DNA of 64,000 nt from Periplaneta americana (GCF_040183065.1 NC_091119.1:185751043-185815042); one strand, 5' to 3'; shown: positions 10,786 through 23,101, counted from the stretch's first letter. The notes: a model not told the origin generated them from the sequence alone. A program made the numbers and translations.

Positions 10786-11787
10786 TAAAGAATTGTTTGG
10801 AAAGTGAAGAACTTTGGTGCAGATTTCCTTTCTGTTTATGGATTACGCTAATTTTATTTCGAAAGTTCGTGAAAGAAGTCCAAGTAAAACATCCAATGTA
10901 CTTTTGAAAAGAAAAGTACTGGTAAACACTTAAATTGACTAGCATGAAATAGCTATTGGGTATGCTGTACTAATTTACTACATTTCATTTAACCATTACA
11001 GCGAGGTCAGCAATCTTTCTGGATCATTGTGCCTATTTGTTATTACAAAATGGCAGCCTCATTTTTTATATACATGAATCGAATCTTAATTTCATTCTTG
11101 CATGAGTGTTTTCTTATGGAGCAAGACTAGCAGTCATTTTGTCACACATCACACATTAACTTAATAAATATTTAAGCATTCAGTGCCAGCATGTAGTGTT
11201 GATAACTTATGAACCTTAATTTAATACTGTAGATCGAAATATTTTTGTAATATAATTGAAATGGAAAGCTGAACAAATATATACTTGTTCGAATATAAAC
11301 TTAATGCATTCCACCTTCCATGACTGCAGCCCTGCAAAGAATTTGGGATGTTGGCACTCGCCCTTTCCACATTTTCCTGAATAAAAGAAAGCTATTGTTA
11401 CTACTAGTACTAATAGTTTGTACTCTATAGTGATGCTACTAACTGAACAATAGTGAGGAAGTAATGGGCTGCTAGACTAATATACTACACAACTCTGAGT
11501 GAAGGACAGTACTTCTAGTAACTTCACCTTGAAGAATGGCTGCCTCCATCCCTACCTAGCTTATTTTGACAATCCACAGATGCCATTAATTACACTGATC
11601 AACAAAATTAAACATTTTATTTTTTTGTTAAAAGATAAAGAATAAGTGAATCTTATAGCATTTTTCATGCTGATTTCAAATCTGTTTTCAAAATGTTTCT
11701 ATCACCCAGGGTTTTTGAGTAATTATATGAAATATAATTCAAACTTTCTGGTATTGATATCTTGTAAAATTTTACCTAAAATCATAT
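10786..11787. other. Intronic sequence without recognisable features
   Basis: AT-rich intron of the CUB gene. I find no coding motif, inverted termini or tandem repeat that I can support. Confidence 0.5.
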
Positions 11788-11789
11788 TT

Positions 11790-12329
11790 ACTTAGCTAAA
11801 GCATTGTGTGAAATAGATTTTAGGCTATGCTTGCCTTGAGAAACATCTCTTTTGAGTGTCCAGCGGTAGCCTGCCAGAATATTTAGGTTCCATTTTTCCT
11901 GGTAGCGCCTTTTCATTTCAGAAAAATCCCTATGAAAACACTCTCCATGTTCGTCGCTCACTACCCAGAGGTTTTGAAGAAAGAAAAAATAGATGAGAAT
12001 CCAAGAACTTATTTTGAGAGACATATTACACCCCATCACGTAATAGTTCTGAATCAGCTCGCTGTAATCTTCTGACCTGTGGTTCCTAGAAAATCACAGT
12101 CTGTTGAATGATCCTTAGGTTCCCGGCATATCATTGTAACTGGAAAAGGCATATGACGGTATCTTTTAGCCAACCAGTTAATAGAATTACATGGAGTACA
12201 ACAGATTTCAGGGGCCCAGTTCCTGTCCTCATCTATTTTGCAATCAAAATAACACTTGTAAGCTCTTTTAACCAGTGTAGTAAAATTAATCTGTGTGCTT
12301 TCAAAGTTAACTAACCACAAACTTAACAA
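11790..12329 (-). pseudogene. Fragment of a dispersed insect repeat protein, family unnamed
   Basis: The minus strand from 12329 reads NWAPEICC, then HMPFPVTMICREPKDHSTDC; from 12039 it reads MGCNMSLKI, VSDEHGECFHRDFSEM, RRYQEKWN and GYRWTLKRD. I recognise both blocks as parts of one protein that occurs in many copies in insect genomes; the middle is missing here and the frame changes near 12050. I do not know its function or element class. The multicopy behaviour suggests a mobile origin. It lies antisense in a CUB-gene intron. Confidence 0.5.
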
Positions 12330-12441
12330 AAATTGTTTACAGTATGTGGTTTACACAATATTTCGAGTCATATTTCACTTTATAAGAAACTTTTACCGCA
12401 CTTAAAATTAGGACAAAGAAAACAAGGGTTATGAAACTTGT

Positions 12442-13305
12442 TTCGTGAATATAAATTAATGGGTGAGTTTTATTCAGTCAGTACTTAAGAATATTACATA
12501 CATTAAATCTTTATGTTACTACATGAGATAACATTTACAAATAATGACAAACGTTTTCACCAATAAATTGGCATCTTCAGGTCAAAGTAAAACATATTGA
12601 CATAAAATGAACACTTGAGATATTCTAGTTAAAAACAGTCTTTAAAAAATTTAAAATGGTATAATAGGCAATCTGAATAATATTTCATTAAAAACAAGTG
12701 GCAAGATAAAGTTATCCAGATATCATAGAGTATACTGGGGACGATGTATTAACGTAGGAGTATATGTGACGAAGAAAGAAGGCATGACCTCTTCAAGTAT
12801 TGCAGGTACAGTTCCAAAAAGATGAAAATGCTACAATATAGGACGATCGTGTTGCTGAATATGGATATATGGAATAAAGCCCTGTAAAGTATAAAGGGTG
12901 GTGTAAAAGAAAGTATTTTTTGATAACAATTAAATTTTTTTTATAAAGTCTTAAAATGACGATACTTACAGAAGGTTGAGAAGAGGTTGACTTGAGTCCA
13001 TAGAAGCGGCAACACAACTGAACTTTTCATTGGAATGTAGCATACGAGGAAAACTGTGTACCAGGCAAGACTAGTAGATGAACCAGAATTATTTCTTTGT
13101 GATCTTGAATAGTGGGTTGTTTAAATTCGGATATTGCTCATTAAGAAGAGGGATATTGTTATTATTAGAGTGGGTGGCAATGTAAAACTCTTCTGCGGCA
13201 TTCATGTACTTGTAGTTATTGACAATTTTTAAAACTTGGAGGATGTCTTCTATACCTGTGAGTTCATGATTGTGGTTAACTCACCCATTAATTGATATTG
13301 TACTT
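12442..13305 (-). mobile_element. Penelope-like relic, C-terminal coding and 3' end
   Basis: On the minus strand about 13265-13085 encodes HNHELTG, EDILQVLKIVNN, NAAEEFYIATHS and NLNNPLFK, matching the region after the GIY-YIG domain in Penelope-like elements. Downstream, 12590-12545 on the minus strand reads CTGAAGATGCCAA, a loop, TTGGTGAAAACGTTTGTC, the equivalent of the hammerhead-like boxes seen in the other copies but with a diverged second box. A 14-bp inverted match (ttaatgggtgagtt and complement) lies near both ends, at about 12457-12470 and 13279-13293. Confidence 0.6.
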
Positions 13306-13709
13306 AACGGACCAACATGCCTTTAAAATCGTGAATATAAGTTCTAACTCATTTGAGAATTAATACTAACTCTCATAGTCTTATGAGAAATAAAATTTAT
13401 TTTATGAATTATTATTTATGAATTTTGACTTCATAGGTAACAATGAACTAAAGTTATAGGTCAATTGTTAAAGCAATAAAATGACATATTTGAAATATTT
13501 CCTTTCCATTAGTATGTTAAGAACTGTATGTAGCAATAAAAATACATTTTTCTAAAATTACAACAAAAAATGGTGGCTGGTAGAAAAATTCTGACTTCAT
13601 TTTTGGAATCAGCACAAGAAATTACGTATGAAACAGCAGAAATTTTACATTTAAGAAAATCAATGTTGACCAGTGTTATTTGTATTTATTGGTATTTCCT
13701 TCTTTGCAG

Positions 13710-13869
13710 CAACAATGGTTACCAGTGAGTCTACGCAGTTGGTCACCATTGAAAGTTGTATATTCGGTTGCACATTATAGCTGGAATATGAAGGGATTTG
13801 TATTCAAAGCGTCATACACATTTAATACTGATGCAGCTTGTGGGCATACCACTATCACGCATCCTGCAG
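13710..13869 (+). CDS. CUB-domain gene, exon c
   Basis: The acceptor tctttgcag ends at 13709 and the donor gtaatt begins at 13870. It opens in phase 0 after exon b and ends with one base of the next codon. It encodes WLPVSLRSWSPLKVVYSVAH and then KGFVFKASYTF, the last strands of the first CUB-like domain. DAACG follows, the cysteine that normally opens the next CUB domain. Confidence 0.85.
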
Positions 13870-14619
13870 GTAATTCTAGTACCAGTACTGTGTACTTAAA
13901 GATAAAAATTATATTTAAAAAAATAATATTTGTTTTAGAAATAGGATTTTTACTAAGAGAGTTAAAACAGAAAACAAATAAGTTTAATTTTTGCTTAATA
14001 TTTAAGAGAAAATATTGAAATTTAAAATATGTGATTATGATATTGATTTGCATATTCAGTAAAAATTTCAACACACTAGCTAAAAAATTGTGGATTTTAG
14101 AAATTTCAGTAGTGCATCGCCTTAAGATTGAGGGTCTATTAAGTTCCATATTACATATGTTTCATTATATTTCTGCCAATCAGTGGCTACTAAAATTTCA
14201 AGCGGCTTATATCAGTCCTGTGCGTCAGCATATTAAAAAGCATTACAACCTTTTGCTATCTCCTTTCCCTCACACCACAAACTGTAATGTTGCACAGAGG
14301 CAAAGAGAAAATAACAGAACTGTACAGGTACTCTGTTGACAAAAAATTTTTCGTTTACCTCAATACATAAGTATCATGGATTTTTGTTAAAAATAAATCC
14401 AGGCTGAAAAATCAATAATGATTAGGCCTACATACATTCTGTTATGAACCACATTGTTTAATTTTGTATATTTGTGTTACATTCCATAAGAAATCTTTAC
14501 ACAATTTGAAAGAAAATAATTCTATTTCCAAACGATTTCTAAACGTAATAGCATTACTTTGAATAGACCATAAATACTCTTTATTATCACAGATTAACTT
14601 TATAACTTCTTTACTGTGT

Positions 14620-14815
14620 TAACCTTAAAAATTACCTGTCTGACTAGTTTCGAAGTGGTATTGTCCAAAGCCTAGTGAAGGTCCCGCGCTATCTTCTGGT
14701 TTCCTGTTGTGGTAGGGTGTGTTCATGATTGTGTCGAAAAGGGTTTGTGTTTTGAAATTCAGTTGAGTGTTCAGGATGTGCTGTGGATATGTTTTTGTAT
14801 GTTTGTATATGAGAG
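14620..14815 (-). mobile_element. Penelope-like 3' fragment just upstream of CUB exon d
   Basis: The minus strand encodes IYKHTKTYPQHILNTQLNF, then TLFDTIMN, the conserved end of Penelope-like proteins. After that comes a tail with TTCGAAACTAGTC near 14640-14655. The same tail family forms a palindrome at 21261-21416. The fragment ends about 28 bases before the exon d acceptor. Confidence 0.65.
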
Positions 14816-14845
14816 TTATTAATAAAGGTATGATATTGTTTTCAG

Positions 14846-14977
14846 GTGAAATTAACTCGAGGAATGTCACGGCTCCAACTCTATCCTTGAACTATTACTT
14901 TCACCAGGAATGCACATGGTTGCTGGATTCAAAAGTAGAAAGACAGTTGACAGTTGAATTAGCAACAAACCAAAACA
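14846..14977 (+). CDS. CUB-domain gene, exon d
   Basis: Acceptor gttttcag ends at 14845; donor gtaggt begins at 14978. Phase 1 in and phase 1 out fit exons c and e. It reads GEINSRNVT, LSLNYYFHQECTWLLDS and RQLTVELATNQN. The ECTWLL motif is the Cys-x-Trp core of a second CUB-like domain. The sequon NVT is a likely N-glycosylation site, expected for a secreted or surface protein. Confidence 0.85.
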
Positions 14978-15389
14978 GTAGGTCATAGATTTTATGTCTA
15001 TAATATGAATGAATTAGTGTTTATAAACGCAATAGTTCTAATCTTTGACGTAACAGAAATAAAGAAAGGCAAATACATTATAATGTAGTCTACGTACAAA
15101 TAATAGCCTGGATATTGATTCAACAAGTTTTGCAGTTACAGAATAAAAAATACTTTCTCATTTTTTTCTGGAGAACATACTTTACATCACATTTGTTCGG
15201 AATTACTCTCTTTCTGGTTATTATGTCTAGAAAATCCTATAAAAATGTATGGAATTAGTATCTGCAGTTTGTGGGGCTGTTTCCAGATATTTTGGGATGT
15301 TAAAAAGGAGCCATATCTTTGTATTCCAAGATTTGTGCTTGGTGTCATTGTCCTAGTAAATATTTTTTTTTTATCCAATGCCACCAGGT

Positions 15390-15700
15390 TGTCTTTTCGA
15401 CATTTCTGGTCTTCACTCCTGGCTGTGGCTTAGTTGTAACCCACTTCTGAGGTTGGGGCGCCTGGAAGGTGGAGTTACATTACCCCGATGATGTGATAGG
15501 ATGATTATGATAATGTATTGCCAGGAGAGGTCTTAAATCTAAACTTAACCTGAATTCCAGACCATGGACGAACACAGGAATAATCACCTTTAAGGAAAAA
15601 TTCCTGTGCTCTAACCGGGAATCAAACCCGGGACCTCATGAACTATAGCCAGAAGCTCTGACCACTAGACCATGAGTTTGGCCCTAATTCTAGATATCAG
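15390..15700 (-). mobile_element. tRNA-derived SINE with tRNA head on the minus strand
   Basis: The minus strand from about 15690 begins with a tRNA-like head (gtctagtggtcagagc, then gaggtcccgggtttgattcc) and runs into a body reaching about 15400. It lacks a correct 3' acceptor stem and is fused to a non-tRNA tail, so it is a SINE. It lies in the intron after CUB exon d. Confidence 0.65.
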
Positions 15701-16945
15701 ATGAGATATTTTGGATGATCTTCCCAAAGTAACAGAAATAGTCGCAAGGAAATGTCTTTCCAATGAATAGCACTACTATGAAACCACGTATGCTTTCAAT
15801 ATGTTAAGATTACCTCCTCCAAACTGTTTGAGTGTTGGTATTATTATTTTCTATCCGCATGAAAAATTTGTTCAAAATTCTAATTCAATCCCTATTACCA
15901 TCTTTACAGTTCGAAAAAAAATTCAATTTTCTTCATTTCTACACCTATTTTATGAAGAGTACTGGGTAGAGCTAGCAACACCACTTTCGCATGCAAATAT
16001 AAATATATAAATTATTTTTTTCCTCCATGTCCTTTGCATGGTGTGACAAACAAATGTTGGTGACCTGTGAGCCGACAACAGAAAGAAATTATGTTTCATT
16101 GTTTTAATACAGGCATGGACAAAGAAAAGTCTATTGAATGTATGATTTGAGGCTTTCTCGGCGTTGGTTCGCTAATATGTTTTCGCGGGATATCAGTAAA
16201 TATTAAAATCGTATTTATTGTCCCTTTTCCAGCACTTTCTTAATAGAGGAGGTATACTTTTCACTAGTATAATAATTATATACGAATTATATACTATGGT
16301 AGGCTATATTTAAACTTTTTTTTTTCTCAGAATCTGTTTAGTCCTTTGGGAATAAAAATTGTCATGCTTAATATACACTGTCTTTACATCACTAAGTAAA
16401 TTTAATGTTTTTGAAAACATAATAGTTTCTTTTTAAAATTATGAAAGTTTGTGGGCTATTTTGTTCAACAGGGCAACGTTTACATGGCAACTCAAAAAAG
16501 TATTTGAGATATTTTATTGATCCTTTGAATGCATGTATAATTCTGCCATGTGAACAACATGCTGTTGGATCTTTAATGTAGAATTTATAGTTTATTTAAA
16601 AAAAAATAATATTGATCACTTTATTTTTTAATTTTGGTATGAAAACGATTCTACTTGTCAGTAAACTATTTGTTTATATTAAGCCTATAGCATGTCATTT
16701 TAATGAGTAACTTAAAATAATGTTGTCTTCTTAGGTTTGTATATTTCTCAATTTTCTCATAAATAATTATGACAAATTATTTGTGCGAAAATATTCTTAA
16801 CCTCCAGGGTTCAATAGCCTATTTTTCTAACTTAAATATGTAAATGGTATTTTAAAATCAGTTCCGAGTATTATTGTAATATTCCTCTTAAGTTACACAT
16901 GAATATACGGAATTATTTTGTATTAACTGTTTTTTAACCTCTTAG
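15701..16945. other. Intronic sequence without recognisable features
   Basis: AT-rich intron between CUB exons d and e. No transposon end, coding motif or tandem repeat was recognised. Confidence 0.5.
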
Positions 16946-17090
16946 GGCCTTGCACAGCCTGGAATGTAAGTGTTCATCAGTATGAAGAAAACAGAATTGA
17001 TGGAGTGGGCCAGCTTCTCCACACATTTTGTCCACGTGACCGCAGTAAAGAATATTCTCTGCCTTGGAAAATGAATACTGTTCTTCTTAG
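16946..17090 (+). CDS. CUB-domain gene, exon e
   Basis: The acceptor cttag ends at 16945 and the donor gtaagg starts at 17091. Two bases complete the codon split with exon d and two bases are left at the end. It reads PCTAWNVSVHQY, GQLLHTFCPRDRS and LPWKMNTVLLR: the second cysteine pair of the second CUB-like domain, with FCP in the place of the usual FCG. Confidence 0.85.
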
Positions 17091-18009
17091 GTAAGGAATA
17101 GATAGAATTGGGGACTATGCTAGTGTGAAGGCATGTTACCATTAAATCGTGCTCACCTTTCTGATCTACCTATCTCCATACAAGTAATAAAAGTGCAGCT
17201 GAACCTTGTTTCAAATATTTCCAACCCAATTTACTCATTCTTTTAGTTAGTTACATAATATGTAGGTCACAGCTTCTTCTCAACAATATTACTTCAAAAC
17301 TTCTCTAAAGGGGAGAGGATGGTATTTTTAAAAACTTTTTTCCTATTTGTTGTAAAATATTAATTTTTTGTATATAGAGAGCTCATACCTGTGGCAACTC
17401 AACCAAATAAAATATTTTGAAAAAAAAAAAAAAAAATTATTTGGGGGCCCAAATTTGAAAAAAAAAAATATACCCAATGCAGGATTGTACTAAAACTGAT
17501 ATATCTAAACCGTTTTTAAAGACAGATTCAAACAGTTTTTGCAATGTATTTGCAAAAGCATGTTCTACAAACTGACTGTACCAGAATTTTGATATTAGTC
17601 CCTACGTTTGTAAAATAAACAATTAAAATTTAATAACAATTTTCTGATTTCCTTTCTTGCAAACAAACGAACGTATTTTTTAAATGAAATCAGTTAACAA
17701 AATTCTGTTACAGAGAAAAGTTTCCTAATAGTCTAAACAATGTGTGTTCTAAATTTCATGCATGTATCTTTAATAGTTCAGAAATTATATCCATTTTTGT
17801 CTGGCAATGTAGCAAAAAAATGAAGTTACTGGAAACCGATAAAAGCTGGCATGTGATTTAAAAATCCATAGCGCAGGAAGTTTAAAAATGACGTCTCAAC
17901 ATCCGATAAGGGCACAAATACCCACAAAATGTTATACAATGCATGCCACACATATCAAAGGGTATTTTAAAGAAAAAAAAATTTTTTGAAAATTTAATTT
18001 ACTGGAAAC

Positions 18010-18075
18010 AACGTTTCATAAACATACTCGCGTCTTAATTACTACCATTATAGACTCGTTGCGTAATGTACTATT
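18010..18075. repeat. Dispersed repeat shared with 61849-61912
   Basis: The stretch tttcataaacatactcgcgt and what follows recurs with very few differences at 61849. There it is one arm of a small palindrome (61788-61894) centred on cgcttccgctcg. Here it lies about 40 bases upstream of the last CUB exon. Confidence 0.7.
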
Positions 18076-18112
18076 TTGAAACTGATGTAATAACTTGATT
18101 ATTTTTTCCCAG

Positions 18113-18299
18113 ATTACAAGCCATGACTAGAAAACTACCAGAATACGCAATTCGATGGAACTCCCAAATAGTGCGGGCCAACACCAGAGTGTCAGGTCCG
18201 ACTTCGACACCAGGACACAACACAGGTACAAGCAGCAGGGTGACGTGGACATGCTTATGCGTCATAATGCAGACGTGGTTCACAGTGCTGGCGAAATAG
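18113..18299 (+). CDS. CUB-domain gene, last exon f
   Basis: The acceptor attttttcccag ends at 18112. The exon completes the split Arg codon, then reads LQAMTRKLPEYAIRWNSQIV (end of the second CUB-like domain), a Ser/Thr/Gly-rich linker and a terminal hydrophobic run CLCVIMQTWFTVL before the stop at 18297-18299. The hydrophobic end could be a short membrane anchor or a GPI-attachment signal; neither can be decided by eye. A polyA signal lies 134 bases downstream. Confidence 0.82.
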
Positions 18300-18432
18300 G
18301 AGGAGGCAGGAAGCCACCGCTCAATCAGAACTCTCGCTGCACAAGTGTAGTGAATTTGTTTAGCATGAGTGAAGTGAAAGTTTTTTTGTGCGAATGTGTT
18401 GTGTTCGAGTGACCGATGAAAACAGACACACA

Positions 18433-18438
18433 AATAAA
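18433..18438 (+). terminator. PolyA signal of the CUB-domain gene
   Basis: AATAAA in the expected position after the stop at 18299. Confidence 0.6.
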
Positions 18439-19429
18439 AAAGTGACACTGTAAATATCTTATTGTTTACACTCCAGTTTCCTTCTGAATATGGAACTGAT
18501 CAGAAGGAAATGGCGGTGGTTGTTCATATTTTAGTAACACTGACAGTGACAGTCTTGTCCAGGATTTTTCACTGTTACTACATCTCAAAAAGGAACATAG
18601 TGAGGCTTCCATCTAAAATAAAGAAAAAGATCTGTTGTGTTGGACCGTTCTCTTGCAGTCATATCTTAGTGTCAAACCGTTGTGTAGAGGAGGTGCGAGT
18701 AACAATAATTTTGTAAACAAGACTTCTGTTGACACATTCCTGTTGTAATCATTTACCTCACAACTTCCCTAATAATATTACCGGATTTTATATGCTCTAT
18801 TCAGACCTTGCAAGAAAGGTCTTCTGTTGGAAAGATGAGATAATTTTTATTTAATAATTCTTTTAAAAGACAGCAGCCATTTACAGTTAATGAAATTATG
18901 GAATAACAATAATGCAAGGAAAGTGGAAGGAGATATCAGAAGGAAATCCATGTCTTCTCAAACCATTTTGTAGGATATTAGAGTTAACTTACCTTATTTC
19001 CAACAGTGAATAATTTCAACATCTCTGACATACTGGGTGTTCATTTCAAAGTGTGTCATGACGTCACTGTTGTGATTCAGCGATTTGAAGCGAGTTTCAG
19101 CTTTTATGTCAGAGAAGTTGCCTATTATTCAAGGCGTTCAATCTGAACTTGAGCACGTGCACGGTATAACTTGAACATCGTGGCAACAGATGGCGGTCTG
19201 TATGGTCTGTATGCTATCGTAACCTTTCGAACTCTATTTTGCGTGGGCAAATCGTACGCAGGGTATTTTTTATCATTGGTAATGGCAACATTCCACAACA
19301 CAAATCAAATGCTCCGTGTCCATGTTGATTGTCGAAGTTAATGACAACAAATACGTAAGTAATCGTCTTAACCCTCTCCCCATGTCCCGACAGTAAGAAA
19401 AAAACTCACCTCAGTACGTGTTTCCAAAG

Positions 19430-19640
19430 AGTTCACATTCCTGCCACTACCGGCGTTACCGTACGTATCGGTAAGTACTCTTCAGAATGAACGCCGTACT
19501 TGCCAGGCAACTTCTCTGGCACATAGGTAATACGCCTCTGCGGAAGTGTAGGAAGATTGAATTCTCTAGGCTCATCGACTAGCCACATGACGGCATACAG
19601 CAAGCCATGACACACTTTGAACAGAACACGCAGTATGGAA
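19430..19640 (-). repeat. Unclassified repeat-like segment with open minus frame
   Basis: The minus strand encodes PREFNLPTLPQR and ITYVPEKLPGKYG in an open frame of 96 codons. I have the impression that this translation recurs in insect genomes, which suggests a repeat. I cannot name it, and the adjacent plus-strand SINE begins within its ORF. Confidence 0.3.
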
Positions 19641-19659
19641 GATGGACCCACTGCTGTGA

Positions 19660-19850
19660 GATAATGGTCTGCATGTTTAAGTACGAAACTAGCAGATCCG
19701 GATTCAAATCCTGGTCGGGACAAATTGCGTAGTAAGAGGCTTTTTCCTCAGCCAATTCAGTGCAATTGCAAGGAAATTTTCGGCGTTGGACCCTCGCATT
19801 TATTTTGCTATCGTTAATTTCAACTTCATTTGTCATTCAATAGTTTCAGA
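19660..19850 (+). mobile_element. SINE with tRNA-like head
   Basis: gataatggtctgcatgttta, then gatccggattcaaatcctgg, resembles a tRNA A/B-box pair. A body follows with ttttcctcagcc. It is single copy in this window, so the boundaries are approximate. Confidence 0.45.
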
Positions 19851-20096
19851 TCAACAGAGAACCTAGCACGATGTCTCATAGTGCCAATGACTTGCACATA
19901 AATGGCATTATTTTGAGAAGCTTCCAGACCTTCTAAGAGGGCTAGAGGGATGTTAAACGCGGACTTAGTCGGAATTTAGTGTTATGTAAGCAGAATAGCT
20001 CTCCTCCACGAAGGCGGAAAAATGGAGGAAAAAATGAAATGGCGTGGGGCTGGTTTTTTTACTATAATAATTCATATTTCATGTAGGATATGAGGA

Positions 20097-20134
20097 TGAT
20101 AATAATAATAATAATAAATAATAATAATAATAAT
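20097..20134. repeat. (AAT)n microsatellite
   Basis: Run of ATA/AAT triplets directly next to the tail of the following LINE. Confidence 0.9.
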
Positions 20135-20757
20135 ACTTACTTACTTGCTTGCTTTTAAGGAACCCGGAGGTTCATTGCCGCCCTCACATAAGGCCGCCAT
20201 TGGTCCCTATTTTGGGCAAGATTAATCCATTCTCTATCATCATATCCCACCTCCCTCAAATTCATTTTAATATTATCTTCCCACCTACGTCTCGGCCTCC
20301 CTAAAGGTCTTTTTCCCTCCGGCCTCCCAACTAACACTCTATATGCATTTCTGGATTCGCCCATACGTGCTACATGCCCTGCCCATCTCAAACGTCTGAA
20401 TTTTATGTTCCTAATTATGTCAGGTGAAGAATACAATGTGTGCAGCTCTGTGTTGTGTAACTTTCTCCATTCTCCTGTAACTTCATCCCTCTTAGCCCCA
20501 AATATTTTCCTAAGAACCTTATTCTCAAACACCCTTAATCTCTGTTCCTCTCTCAAAGTGAGAGTCCAAGTTTCACAACCATACAGAACAACCAGTAATA
20601 TAACTGTTTTATAAATTCTAACTTTCAGATTTTTTGACAGCAAACTAGATGACAAAAGCTTCTCAACCGAATAATAACACGGATTTCCCATATTTATTCT
20701 GCGTTTAATTTCCTCCTGAGTGTCATTTATATTTGTTACTGTTGCTCCAAGGTAATT
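20135..20757 (-). mobile_element. RTE-type LINE, 5'-truncated, intact C-terminal frame
   Basis: The minus-strand frame 20691-20155 (178 codons) is the end of a reverse transcriptase polyprotein: LYGCETWTLTLREEQRLRVF, KIFGAKRDEVTGEW, RRLRWAGHVARMGESRNAYR, RPLGRPRRRW and DQWRPYVRAAMNLRVP. The frame stops just before a short tail of (AAGT)n on the minus strand. The same 3' end recurs at six other places in this window. The RTE assignment rests on the HVARM-type C-terminus, the microsatellite tail and the endonuclease start seen at 52259. Truncation at 20757 meets an ATT microsatellite. Confidence 0.85.
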
Positions 20758-20854
20758 AGTATTATTATAATAATATTATTATTAATATTGTTATTATTAT
20801 TAATATTATTATTATATTATTTTTATTATTATTAGCCTATTATTATTATTAGCC

Positions 20855-20932
<78 letters not shown>
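20757..20932. repeat. (ATT)n microsatellite, long
   Basis: About 175 bases of interrupted then pure ATT triplets, with two agcctattatt interruptions. Confidence 0.95.
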
Positions 20933-21260
20933 AAAAATACTATTGTAATAACAATATAAATCGTAGGACCTATTTGTAGGTTGGTAAGAGTTACACTAAT
21001 TTATCACTAATTACAAAGTCAAAGAACTAAGTAAAACTAACAATAAGAATGTATAGTTTATGATAGCACACATAACGTACTTCAAAGAAGAGAATTCATT
21101 ATCAATGAGAGAGAGCCACTATTCTGCGTCTGAATCATGAAATCAACATGGCCTTATGTAAACTGAAGTTGCACTATGATGCATTACATAACTGATATAA
21201 GCTATACAGTAGATATGCAATTTTTTCTTCATTGTTGTATATGCAATTTTAACACTTATT

Positions 21261-21416
21261 CACTGATTCACTTCATATCTTCTTTACTATGTTAATAATG
21301 AGGAAATTACCTGGTTGACCATTAGGCTTTGGACAATGAAGAATAACACTTCGAAACTAGACAGCCATGTAATTTTCCTATTATTAACACAGCAAAGAAG
21401 ATATAAAGTGAATCAG
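21261..21416. mobile_element. Penelope-like 3' tails as a palindrome
   Basis: The arms gattcacttcatatcttctt and its inverse enclose ttcgaaactaga boxes like those of the minus-strand tail at 14620. No coding sequence is left. Confidence 0.55.
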
Positions 21417-21439
21417 TATGCAGTTTTATTGTGTTAACT

Positions 21440-22290
21440 TATTTGTTTTACAAATGGTTTTTAATGAACCTGGAAGTTCATTACCACCCTCATATAAGCA
21501 CGCTATTCTAAACAAGATTAATCCATTCCCTACCATCATATTCCACCTCTCTCAAACCCATTTTTATGTTATCCTCCCATTTACATCTCGGCCTCCTCAA
21601 AGATCTTTTTCTTCTCAGGTCTTCCAACTAACACTCTATACGCATTTCTGGATTCACCCATACATGCTACATGCCCTGCCCATCTCAAACATCTGAACTT
21701 AATATTCCTAATTATGTTACAGTAGGTGAAGAATACAACGCGTACAGTTCTGCATTGTGTAACTTTCTCCATTCTCCTGTAACTTCATCCCTCTTAGCCC
21801 CAAATATGTTCCTAAGCACCTTATTCTCGGATACCCTTAATCTCTGTTCCTCTCTCAAAGTGAGAGTCAAAGTTTCACAATGATACAGAACAACGGGTAA
21901 AATAACTGTTTTATAATTCTAATTTTCAGTTTTTTTTAAAGCAAACTAGATGACAAAAGCTTCTCAACCGAATAATAACAGGCATTTCCCATATTTATTC
22001 TATGTTTAATTTCCTCTTGAGTGTCATTTATATTTGTTACTATTGCTCCAAAGTAGGGTATTCGAATTTTTCCACATTTTTCAAAGGATAAATTTCCAGT
22101 TTTTATATTTCGTAAGGATAAATATCCAATTTTTATATTTCCATTTCGTACTATGTTCTGGTTAAGAGACATAATCCTATAATTTGTTTTTATGGGATTT
22201 ACTTCCAATACATTATCCGCATAAAGAAGCAACTCATGTAACCTGTTCAATTCCAAACCCTCTCTGTGTTCGTGGACTCTATGGTCAAGC
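21440..22290 (-). pseudogene. RTE-type LINE relic, decayed
   Basis: Minus-strand homology to the LINE at 20135, broken by frameshifts and stops. Readable blocks are VDHRVHEHREGLELNRLHEL (from about 22295), then NTQEEIKHRINMGNACYYSVE, then RCLRWAGHVACMGESRNAYR (21772 onwards). It extends further 5' than its neighbour at 20135. It lies between the two gene ends. Confidence 0.75.
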
Positions 22291-22808
22291 TCCACAAGAC
22301 CTTAGAATGCTATATATTTTGTATTCAGTCAGTCGTACCACAACTGAATAATAATCAGGAAAAATGTAATGGTAAGTACTCTGCTCTTATGAGTATAAAT
22401 TAGATTTATATTATTTTGATGTGTACCGTTAGTTTTTAAGAGGAAAATGGCATTTTCTGAGAATAAATTATGCAATTCAAAATTTTAAATGGTGAAATGA
22501 CATGATTCTTGAAAATTGATTTTGTCAAAGAAGGAGTTACTATATATTTTTTTTTTTTAGTCTTATGTACGGTAGAACAAACCATGGCTCCCTTTTTCAT
22601 ATTGATATTTATTCTGATGAGATTAATGATTTGAGGCATAAATCTGAATAAATTGGAAATAAATTAGTCCAAATTAACACGTATATATATATAATTCCTA
22701 AGTGATATATGTTAAAAGTTGTGTAATCAAGATGTGTAACATTGGAAATATCTAGTTTGTGTCTGTATTGAAAAATAAACACAGACTTCCTGATTTTTCG
22801 GACATTAT

Positions 22809-22814
22809 TTTATT
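22809..22814 (-). terminator. PolyA signal of MFSD12
   Basis: AATAAA on the minus strand, about 50 bases beyond the MFSD12 stop codon at 22864-22866. Confidence 0.55.
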
Positions 22815-22863
22815 AACTTCATAACAATGTAGAGTTTTAAAATAAAAAATATACCAACATCAA

Positions 22864-23101
22864 TTACAATGAACGTTTTATTCCATTTGGAAGGTTACAG
22901 AATAACTGCGCATCACTTTGGACTGTGTCTGAAGTGCTGAAACTTCTTCCTAAAATATCACTGCCAGCTCTTCTTCTGTTTCCTATGTTGACAAATGACA
23001 GTGAAAGTAGAACAATAAGTCCTAGTACTGCTGAACTTCCACATACATAAACTAGAATATCGCGATAGTAATGTGGACACAAACCGCTGGTGGCACACTT
23101 C
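22864..23101 (-). CDS. Mfsd12: MFSD12, exon 8 (last coding exon)
   Basis: The acceptor ttatgttgcag lies at 23102 and upwards. One base completes the Met codon split with exon 7, then 79 codons end in taa. It encodes CATSGLCPHYYRD, the last transmembrane helix VYVCGSSAVLGLIVLLSLSF, and a basic and Ser-rich cytosolic tail of about 55 residues. A frame open upstream to 23202 reads through the intron and is not part of the protein. Confidence 0.88.
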
